NCBI GenBank assembly: GCA_964346275.1
Contig: CAYFUR010000154.1
Span: forward strand, 1-5,990
DNA from: CAYFUR01 sp964346275
GTDB taxonomy: Bacteria; Sumerlaeota; Sumerlaeia; SLMS01
DNA length: 5,990 bases
Direction: 5' to 3'
The translations under genes and the position numbers were made by a program. This document shows, in pieces, positions 1 to 5,722 of the stretch. The notes beneath the pieces are model-generated. The model did no database searches. It worked only from the letters and a program-made list of their open reading frames with translations, and was not told where the DNA came from. The number at the start of each line of letters is the position of its first letter. Within the stretch, counting starts at the first letter, position 1.

Positions 1-1042
1 CATCGTGGCCATCACCGGCACCAATGGCAAAACCACCTCGACGACCCTTGCCGGCCAGATGGTCACCGACGCCAACATCAACGCCGTCGTGGCGGGAAAC
101 ATCGGCCGGGCCTTTTCGGACGCGGTTTTGTCCTCGGAAGATGAATCGCGCGACACCGTCCTGGTGACAGAAGTTTCCAGCTTCCAGCTCGAATCCATCG
201 AGGACTTCCATCCCCATGTCGCCGCGATCCTCAACATCAGCCGCGATCACATGGACCGCTATGCGTCCATGCGGGATTATATCGATGCCAAGTTCCGCAT
301 CACCCAGAACCAGGAAGAAGACGATTATCTGATCCTGAACGCCGACGACCCGATTTGCATGAAGGCGGCGGAAGACACCCTCGCCCAGGTCTATACGTTC
401 TCCACGGAGAAGGAAGTGGAACAGGGCGCGTTTGTGTCCGAGGGGCGGATCTACCTGAAGGAAAACGGCGAGGTCATTCCCTTCTGCAACGTGGAAGACG
501 TGCCCATCCCCGGCGCGCACAATGTTCAGAATACGCTCGCCAGCCTGGTGATTTCGCGGACGCTGGGGATCTCCCAGGATTCGCTGCGCAAAACGCTCGA
601 GAAGTTCAAGGGCGTGGAGCACCGCATCGAATTCGTCGCCCAGAGCCACGAGGGCATCCTCTATTACAACGACTCCAAAGCCACCAACGTTGACTCGCTG
701 GAGAAGGCGCTCCTGAGCTTTGAAAAGCCCGTCATCCTGGTCGCCGGAGGCAAGGATAAGAAAGCCGCTTACGAACGCCTGAACTCGCTCGTCAAGGAGC
801 GCGTGAAGGGCCTTGTTCTCATCGGCGAAGCGACGCCGCTCATGCGCAAAGCCTGGGGCGAACTCGTCACCACGCGCGACGCCAAGACCATGGAAGACGC
901 CGTCAAAGTCGCCGCGGGCATGGCGGGCGCCGGAGACATTGTGCTGCTTTCCCCGGCCTGCGCGAGCTTCGACATGTTCAAGGACTACGAAGATCGCGGC
1001 CGCATCTTCAAGCGCTGTGTGCGCCAGCATCTCGGCCTGTGA
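1..1042 (+). CDS. murD: MurD, UDP-MurNAc-L-Ala:D-Glu ligase (5' partial)
   Basis: Cytoplasmic ATP-dependent Mur ligase that adds D-glutamate to UDP-MurNAc-L-alanine. The frame is already open at the window edge (first full codon ATC at 2-4). About 346 residues are visible, against about 440-450 for the family, so the N-terminal uridine-nucleotide domain is missing and the fragment begins at the ATP-binding domain. The GTG at 5 is an internal Val codon, not a start. Numbering from that Val: P-loop GTNGKTTS at 5-12; TEVSSFQLE at 55-63; metal-site motif NISRDHMDRY at 77-86; Lys96, which aligns with the carbamylated lysine of the family; HN of GAHNVQN at 172-173; HR at 207-208; NDSKATN at 222-228; AGGKDK at 247-252; and the C-terminal signature LSPACASFDMFKDYEDRG at 315-332. 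The NDSKATN and SPACASFDMF boxes distinguish MurD from MurC, MurE and MurF. It ends in TGA 12 bases before ftsW. No damage is visible. Confidence 0.97.
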   Translation, partial: IVAITGTNGKTTSTTLAGQMVTDANINAVVAGNIGRAFSDAVLSSEDESRDTVLVTEVSSFQLESIEDFHPHVAAILNISRDHMDRYASMRDYIDAKFRITQNQEEDDYLILNADDPICMKAAEDTLAQVYTFSTEKEVEQGAFVSEGRIYLKENGEVIPFCNVEDVPIPGAHNVQNTLASLVISRTLGISQDSLRKTLEKFKGVEHRIEFVAQSHEGILYYNDSKATNVDSLEKALLSFEKPVILVAGGKDKKAAYERLNSLVKERVKGLVLIGEATPLMRKAWGELVTTRDAKTMEDAVKVAAGMAGAGDIVLLSPACASFDMFKDYEDRGRIFKRCVRQHLGL

Positions 1043-1054
1043 GGTAACCGACGC
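1040..1054 (+). promoter_or_regulatory. Ribosome binding site of ftsW
   Basis: TGAGGT at 1040-1045 overlaps the murD stop codon and lies 9 bases before the GTG at 1055. It decides the start: there is no in-frame ATG until 1124, and that one falls inside the first membrane helix of FtsW. Because the site includes the murD stop, ribosomes ending murD would be placed at the ftsW start, which suggests coupling. Confidence 0.7.
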
Positions 1055-2239
1055 GTGATTCGCCGCTTTTTCCAATGCTTCGAGAACCCCGCCGCGCTGT
1101 TGATCGTGGTGGCCGCGGTCCTGATGTCCCTCGGCCTGGTCATGATCTACAGCGCGAGCGGTGCTCGGGCGGGACTGGAAGACCTCCGGTCGCGGGAAAG
1201 CGCGGAATCGCGCATGGTGGAAGATTTCCGTTTCCATCATGGCCAGAGCTACCTGCTGCGCCAGGGCATGTGGGCCGTGCTGGGCCTGGTTGCCGCGGCG
1301 ATGGTTGTGTTCCTTTCCGTCGAAAACCTCGAGAAATACTCGATCTTCATCCTGGGCGGCAGCCTTATTCTGCTGCTGCTGGTGCTGACGCCCCTCGGCG
1401 TCGAGGCAAAGGGCGCCCGGCGCTGGCTCGGTGTGGGGCCGCTGACGATCCAGCCCTCGGAATTTGCCAAGATCGGGTTTGTTGTCTATATGGCGAAATT
1501 TCTCGCTGACCGGCGCGAGAAGATGGGAAGCCTTCTTCGGGGGTTTCTTCCCGCGGCTGGAATCATGGCGGTTTTCTGCGTGCTGGTGGTGCTCGAGCGC
1601 GATCTCGGCACAACGGTTCTCCTGGGCGCAGTGGCTGGCGGCATGTGGCTTCTCGCGCGGGTGAAGATCCGCCACCTGGCGAGTCTTGGCCTCGCGTCTC
1701 TCCCGGCCCTCGTCTTTCTGATCCTTCAACACAGCTATCGCCAGGCCCGCATCCTCGCCTTCCTGAATCCCGACAAATACGCGCTGACCCACGCGTATCA
1801 GCTCAATCAATCGCTCATCGCCGTGGGGTCCGGCGGCATTTTTGGTTCCGGCCTCGGATTCGGCCTCCAGAAATATCACTTCCTCAGCGAGGCGCACACC
1901 GACTTTATTTTCGCCATTCTGGCGGAGGAGCTGGGCCTCGTGGGGGCGCTGGCCGTGGCGCTTCTGTTCTGCGCCTATGTGATCCTCGGATTTCGGATTT
2001 CCTATCTGGCGCCGGATTACTTTTCTGGTCTTCTCGCGGGGGGGCTGACGCTTATTGTCGGCTGCGCGGCGTTTATGAACTTTTTCGTCGTTCTCGGCAT
2101 GGCCCCGACCAAGGGGCTGGCCCTGCCGTTTTTCTCCTATGGGGGCTCCTCGCTGATCGCGACGCTGCTCTGCACCGCTTTGCTGGTCAAGATTGCGAAT
2201 TACTCGCTGCGCGCTCGCGGCTGCCGGGAGGCCTTCTGA
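1055..2239 (+). CDS. ftsW: FtsW, SEDS-family septal peptidoglycan glycosyltransferase
   Basis: Inner-membrane lipid II polymerase of the SEDS family, which works with a class B PBP (FtsI) at the septum. The protein has 394 residues and starts at GTG. Hydrophobicity by eye gives ten membrane segments, as expected for the family: about 12-32, 70-87, 95-112, 134-150, 164-180, 184-201, 205-225, 283-311, 323-347 and 360-384. Family boxes are YSAS (32-35), PSEFAK (134-139), FLNPDKY (236-242) and LPFFSYGGSS (357-366). The large loop before segment 8 carries LSEAHTDFIFAILAEELG (277-294); its Asp283 aligns with the essential Asp of FtsW/RodA. The choice of FtsW over RodA rests mainly on position between murD and murG in a dcw cluster. 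The first periplasmic loop (about 36-65) is long and charged. The TGA stop shares one base with the murG start. Confidence 0.96.
   Translation: MIRRFFQCFENPAALLIVVAAVLMSLGLVMIYSASGARAGLEDLRSRESAESRMVEDFRFHHGQSYLLRQGMWAVLGLVAAAMVVFLSVENLEKYSIFILGGSLILLLLVLTPLGVEAKGARRWLGVGPLTIQPSEFAKIGFVVYMAKFLADRREKMGSLLRGFLPAAGIMAVFCVLVVLERDLGTTVLLGAVAGGMWLLARVKIRHLASLGLASLPALVFLILQHSYRQARILAFLNPDKYALTHAYQLNQSLIAVGSGGIFGSGLGFGLQKYHFLSEAHTDFIFAILAEELGLVGALAVALLFCAYVILGFRISYLAPDYFSGLLAGGLTLIVGCAAFMNFFVVLGMAPTKGLALPFFSYGGSSLIATLLCTALLVKIANYSLRARGCREAF
2226..2238 (+). promoter_or_regulatory. Ribosome binding site of murG inside ftsW
   Basis: GGGAGG at 2226-2231 lies within the last codons of ftsW, 7 bases before the murG ATG at 2239. 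With the TGATG junction it fixes the murG start, although the murG frame is open for almost 200 codons upstream. Confidence 0.75.
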
Positions 2240-3321
2240 TGAAGCGGCGCTTTATCATCGCGGCCGGCGGCACGGGCGGCCACATCATCCCTGGTATTCA
2301 GATTGGCCGGGAGCTGGCCAATCAATTCGGCGGCGCCGTGGAGGTGGAATACATCTGCGGATCCCGGGCGATTGAAAAGCGTATATACGAAGAGGAGGGC
2401 GTTCTTCCGGCGCGGCTTTCCACCGGCGCTTCGCGGCTCCAGCGCTGGAAGCCCATCCGCGATGCGGCGCTTTGCCTTGATGCCATGCGCACCACGCTTC
2501 GTTTTCTGGTGCGGCGCCCCGCCGGAGTGCTCGCCATGGGCGGCGCGGCCTGCTTTCCCGTTCTTGCGGCAGCCGTCGTTCTCCGTATTCCGATTTTCCT
2601 CCACGAATCCAATCGTATTCCCGGCCGCGTGGTGCGCTTGTTCCGGCGCTTTGCGCGCAAAACATTCCTCGGCATGCCCTGTCTCGCGGGGAAAGACATC
2701 CTGGTGACGGGCACCCCGGCAAAAGGTTCGCCGCCGGCGAGCGCCGATGCGGTGGAAAAAGACACCGTGCTTTGCCTCGGCGGCAGCCAGGGGGCCTCGC
2801 GGCTCAACGAAGTCTTCATCCAGGCGGTCAAGGACGGTTGGCTCGCGGAATCGGGCATGCGCTTTGTCCTGATCGCCGGGCCCGGCAAGCAGACCATCGA
2901 GCCCGGCCCCGTGGAAATCCGCGAATACGAGCCGGACCTGCCATCGCTGCTCCGCCGGGCGCGTGTGCTTGTCTCACGCGCGGGAGCCGGGACGCTCGCT
3001 GATATTGCCAACTACCAGATTCCCTCGATCCTCGTTCCTTATCCCCACGCCAAGGACAACCACCAGGAGGCAAACGCCCGCTACTTTACGGAGCGCGGGG
3101 CGGCGTACAGCGCGGGTGAAGAGATGCTCTCGCCGGAGATCCTCGCGGGCGCCCTGGAGGATCTGATCGATTCCCCGGAGCAGCGCGAGGACATGTGCTT
3201 TGCCCTGGCCAGGCTGGCCACACCGGACGCAGCGCAACGCATTGCCGAAGAGATTTGCCACGCGATCAAGTTTGCCCCGCCGGCCGCGTCACCCTCTGCG
3301 CAGGAGGCACGCCAGCCATGA
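2239..3321 (+). CDS. murG: MurG, lipid I GlcNAc transferase
   Basis: Peripheral inner-membrane GT-B glycosyltransferase (family GT28) that moves GlcNAc from UDP-GlcNAc onto lipid I to make lipid II. It has 360 residues, close to the 355 of E. coli MurG. The N-terminal acceptor domain has AAGGTGGHIIPG (8-19), MGGAACFP (100-107) and HESN (122-125), where HEQN is usual. The C-terminal donor domain has LGGSQGASRLNE (180-191), SRAGAGTLADIA (246-257) and LVPYPHAKDNHQEANA (265-280), the nucleotide-sugar site. The acidic residue of SRAGAGTLADIA is Asp255, where Glu is usual. The linker reads VTGTPAK (156-162) where VTGNPVR is common. The last 17 residues (344-360) are rich in Ala, Pro and Ser and look like a flexible tail. 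The start is set by GGGAGG and the TGATG overlap with ftsW; the end overlaps murC by four bases. Assignment is sure; the effect of the substitutions is not known. Confidence 0.96.
   Translation: MKRRFIIAAGGTGGHIIPGIQIGRELANQFGGAVEVEYICGSRAIEKRIYEEEGVLPARLSTGASRLQRWKPIRDAALCLDAMRTTLRFLVRRPAGVLAMGGAACFPVLAAAVVLRIPIFLHESNRIPGRVVRLFRRFARKTFLGMPCLAGKDILVTGTPAKGSPPASADAVEKDTVLCLGGSQGASRLNEVFIQAVKDGWLAESGMRFVLIAGPGKQTIEPGPVEIREYEPDLPSLLRRARVLVSRAGAGTLADIANYQIPSILVPYPHAKDNHQEANARYFTERGAAYSAGEEMLSPEILAGALEDLIDSPEQREDMCFALARLATPDAAQRIAEEICHAIKFAPPAASPSAQEARQP
3302..3317 (+). promoter_or_regulatory. Ribosome binding site of murC inside murG
   Basis: A strong AGGAGG at 3302-3307 lies in the last codons of murG, 10 bases before the murC ATG at 3318. 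This spacing is slightly long. With the ATGA overlap at 3318-3321 it supports coupled initiation of murC and excludes longer versions that would begin inside murG. Confidence 0.75.
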
Positions 3322-4733
3322 GTGTTCCCGAAATCCTTCCCCGCCAGGCCATGCTCCCCGATTTCGACTATACGCCGCGGCGCGCCCATTTGCTCGGAAT
3401 TTGCGGTTCGGGAATGAAGCCGCTCGCCTACGCTCTTCTTTCCATGGGGGTCGAGGTCTCCGGCACGGACCCCGCCTCGGGAAAGGAAAAAGGCCTGGCG
3501 GAAAAGGGCGTGCGCCTCTTCGACAGCCACGCCGCGGCGAACCTGGGAAATCCCGATTTGCTCGTCTATTCATCGGCAATTTCCCCGGACAACCCCGAAA
3601 TGGAAGAAGCCCGGAGGCGCGGCCTGCGCATCGTCCATCGCAGCGAAATGCTCGGATGGTTTCTGGCGCGCAAGGAATCCATGCTGATCGCGGGGACTCA
3701 CGGCAAGACGACCACCACGGGAATGGCGGCGCTCCTTTTCGAGGCCGCAGGTTTTGACCCCTGGGCATTTATCGGCGGCTCGCTTCCCCAGTTCGGGGGC
3801 AATTTGCGCATCGGCGGCGACCGCTGGGCGGTCGCGGAGGCCGACGAAAGCGACGGCACGTTCCTCAATCTCCCGCGCGATCACGCGGTCATCACCAACA
3901 TCGAAGCCGAGCACCTCAACTACTGGGGTTCGGAAGAACGGATTTTCCAGGGCTTCAAGGATTTCCTCGCTGGCATGCCTTCGGGCGGGCGCCTCGTGGT
4001 TTGTCTCGACGACCCCGGCGTGCGGCGCCTGCTGGGGGAGACCGGCGTTGAAGCGACCTGCTATTCCATCACCGGGATGGACGCTCCGGTTCAGGCGAAA
4101 AAGATCGAGCTGCGCGGCGCGTCGTCATCCTTTGACTGGTGGATTCATGGCGAGTGCGCGGGGCGCGTCGCTCTGGGCGTTCCCGGAAGTCAGAACGTGG
4201 CAAACGCCTTGGGCGCGCTGGCTCTCGCGGTCAAGCTGGGCGCCGATCCGCGTTTGTTGGTTTCCGCGCTCGAAGGCTTCCACGGCGTGAATCGCCGCTT
4301 CACCCGGCGCGAAAGCAAGCGCGGTTACCTGGTCATCGACGACTACGGCCACCACCCGACGGAGATCACGGCAACCATGGCGGCGGCCCGGCTGCTGGCG
4401 AACGAGCGCGGCGGGCGCCTCCACGTCGTTTTTCAGCCACACCGCTATACGCGGACACGAAATTTCCACGACCAGTTCGGCCCGGCGCTGAATGGCGCGG
4501 ACACATTAATTCTGACCGATATATACGCTGCCGGCGAACCCCCGATCGAAGGAGTCACGGCATCGCGTTTGCGCGATTCCCTGGAAAAAACTCTGCCGAT
4601 CAACCCCCGGCTGGTCGAAGACTTTGAAGAAATTCAAAAAAGTCTCCAACTGCGGATAAAAAATGATGACATTGTTCTGCTGCTTGGAGCAGGTTCCGTG
4701 ACGACTCTGGCGGACCTCCTATGTTCCGGTTGA
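3318..4733 (+). CDS. murC: MurC, UDP-MurNAc:L-alanine ligase
   Basis: Cytoplasmic ATP-dependent ligase that adds the first stem residue, L-Ala, to UDP-MurNAc. It has 471 residues, a normal MurC length. Domain 1 (about 20-115) opens with the nucleotide loop HLLGICGSGM (24-33) and has VYSSAIS (83-89). Domain 2 has the P-loop GTHGKTTTT (126-134), EADESDG (174-180), NIEAEHLNYWG (194-204) and GSQNVANALGA (290-300). Domain 3 has FHGVNRRF (321-328), DDYGHHPTEI (341-350), FQPHRYTRT (372-380), DIYAAGEPPIEGV (401-413) and LLGAGSV (455-461). EADESDG and the domain 3 boxes fit MurC rather than the recycling ligase Mpl, although GICG in domain 1 resembles Mpl. The usual DH(M/L)D metal-site box reads EHLN (198-201). 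The start at 3318 follows AGGAGG and overlaps murG by ATGA. The final 40 codons are unusually A+T-rich for this window. Confidence 0.96.
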   Translation: MSVPEILPRQAMLPDFDYTPRRAHLLGICGSGMKPLAYALLSMGVEVSGTDPASGKEKGLAEKGVRLFDSHAAANLGNPDLLVYSSAISPDNPEMEEARRRGLRIVHRSEMLGWFLARKESMLIAGTHGKTTTTGMAALLFEAAGFDPWAFIGGSLPQFGGNLRIGGDRWAVAEADESDGTFLNLPRDHAVITNIEAEHLNYWGSEERIFQGFKDFLAGMPSGGRLVVCLDDPGVRRLLGETGVEATCYSITGMDAPVQAKKIELRGASSSFDWWIHGECAGRVALGVPGSQNVANALGALALAVKLGADPRLLVSALEGFHGVNRRFTRRESKRGYLVIDDYGHHPTEITATMAAARLLANERGGRLHVVFQPHRYTRTRNFHDQFGPALNGADTLILTDIYAAGEPPIEGVTASRLRDSLEKTLPINPRLVEDFEEIQKSLQLRIKNDDIVLLLGAGSVTTLADLLCSG

Positions 4734-4764
4734 TACTTGCTCTTGTTGACGGAGGTAGCACCCC
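4734..4764 (+). promoter_or_regulatory. murC-murB spacer with ribosome binding site
   Basis: This 31-base gap is the largest in the window. It holds a near-perfect Shine-Dalgarno site, GGAGGT at 4751-4756, 8 bases before the murB ATG. I see no convincing -35/-10 pair and no hairpin with a T-run, so murB probably depends on read-through from upstream and on its own ribosome site rather than on overlap with murC. Confidence 0.7.
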
Positions 4765-5712
4765 ATGACCCGGCTCAGTGAACTGGCCCCAATCCTGGAA
4801 ATCAAAGATCCCGGCCTTCGGCTGGCCCAGGATTTCGATCTCACCGCGAAGACATCGATGCGCATGCATTCTTCCTCCGCTGTCTATGCAGAGGTGGAAA
4901 GCCCCCTGGCGCTCCAGAAGCTCCTCGATGTTGCCAACCAGATCCAATGCCCCACTTTCGTGCTCGGCGGCGGAAAGAACACTTTGTTTGCAACGAGCTA
5001 TTTCGAAGGCCTTGTCATTTCCTTTGGACGGAATTTCAGTCAACTCTCCGACGACGGCGGCACCATTGTGCATGCCGGCGCATCGGCCCAGCTTCCCGCG
5101 TTGCTCAACTACGCGCGCAAGCGCGGCCTGATGGGCCTCGAATTCCTCACGATGGTTCCCGGCACCGTCGGCGGCGCTCTCGCCGGCAACGCAGGCGCTG
5201 GCAACTGGGGTATCTGCGATTTTGTCGAGCGCGTTTACCTGATGACTCGCGACGGCTTTGTTGCGTGTGTGGAACGCAACCAGTTCCGGTATTCCTATCG
5301 CCACTCCGAACTGCGCGAGGCGCTGGTGCTCGCGGCGGACCTGCGCCTGGAGCCGCTCGACAAACAAGAGGCGGCGCGACGCATCGAGGATTACAAATCG
5401 AAGAAGACCAGCCAGCCCTATAACATGCCGTCTTGCGGCTGCATTTTCAAGAACCCGAAAGACGGAAATGGCAAATCCATCAGCGCCGGCAAGCTGATCG
5501 ATGAATGCGGCCTCAAGGGCTATGGGATTCAGACGGCGCAGGTATCCGAAGGCCATGCGAACTTTATTGTCAATCGCGGCGAAGCGCGCGGGGAGGACTT
5601 CCTCGCGCTGATCACGCTGGTGCGCGATATCGTGATGGCCAAAACGGGTATCGAACTCGACCTGGAGGTGCAGATCGTCGGAGGGCCGCTGGCCACCGCG
5701 ATCCTCGCCTGA
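4765..5712 (+). CDS. murB: MurB, UDP-N-acetylenolpyruvoylglucosamine reductase, type II
   Basis: Cytoplasmic FAD enzyme that uses NADPH to reduce UDP-GlcNAc-enolpyruvate to UDP-MurNAc, the substrate of MurC. It has 315 residues. The N-terminal FAD-binding region has LGGGKNTLF (67-75) and GLEFLTMVPGTVGGALAGNAG (124-144). The catalytic region has YRHS (178-181) with Arg179, PSCGCIFKNP (222-231), AGKLIDECGLKG (241-252), AQVSEGHANFIVN (258-270) and ELDLEV (297-302), whose Glu301 aligns with the catalytic Glu. The short form and the P-S-x-G-x-x-FKNP arrangement indicate type II rather than the E. coli type I. Oddities are Cys226, where the proton-donating Ser is usual; Lys71, where Ser is usual in the GxGSN loop; and SSSA at 36-39, where many type II enzymes have GGPA. 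All other key residues are present, so it is probably active. The start has a strong GGAGGT. Confidence 0.96.
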   Translation: MTRLSELAPILEIKDPGLRLAQDFDLTAKTSMRMHSSSAVYAEVESPLALQKLLDVANQIQCPTFVLGGGKNTLFATSYFEGLVISFGRNFSQLSDDGGTIVHAGASAQLPALLNYARKRGLMGLEFLTMVPGTVGGALAGNAGAGNWGICDFVERVYLMTRDGFVACVERNQFRYSYRHSELREALVLAADLRLEPLDKQEAARRIEDYKSKKTSQPYNMPSCGCIFKNPKDGNGKSISAGKLIDECGLKGYGIQTAQVSEGHANFIVNRGEARGEDFLALITLVRDIVMAKTGIELDLEVQIVGGPLATAILA

Positions 5713-5722
5713 GTGAGCAGAG

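Noticed and set aside
5..7. GTG at the left edge as a start for a short MurD.
   Set aside because: The frame is open to the window edge and the codon falls in the strand leading into the P-loop. A real MurD needs about 100 further residues upstream.
1645..2238. In-frame upstream extension of murG through the second half of ftsW.
   Set aside because: The extra residues are Arg/Pro/Gly-rich and resemble no MurG sequence. FtsW motifs run through the same bases in another frame, and GGGAGG plus the TGATG junction fix the start at 2239.
3195..3317. In-frame upstream extension of murC into murG.
   Set aside because: The MurG reading is conserved across these bases, and the ATG at 3318 has a strong AGGAGG. 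The normal MurC length is reached from 3318.
3318..4733. Mpl (murein peptide ligase) instead of MurC.
   Set aside because: GICG in the first loop resembles Mpl, but EADESDG, DDYGHHPTEI and the position between murG and murB fit MurC.
4660..4764. A possible promoter before murB, with TTG-type hexamers such as TTGATA near 4730.
   Set aside because: The only suitably spaced -10 position falls on the Shine-Dalgarno site and does not resemble TATAAT.
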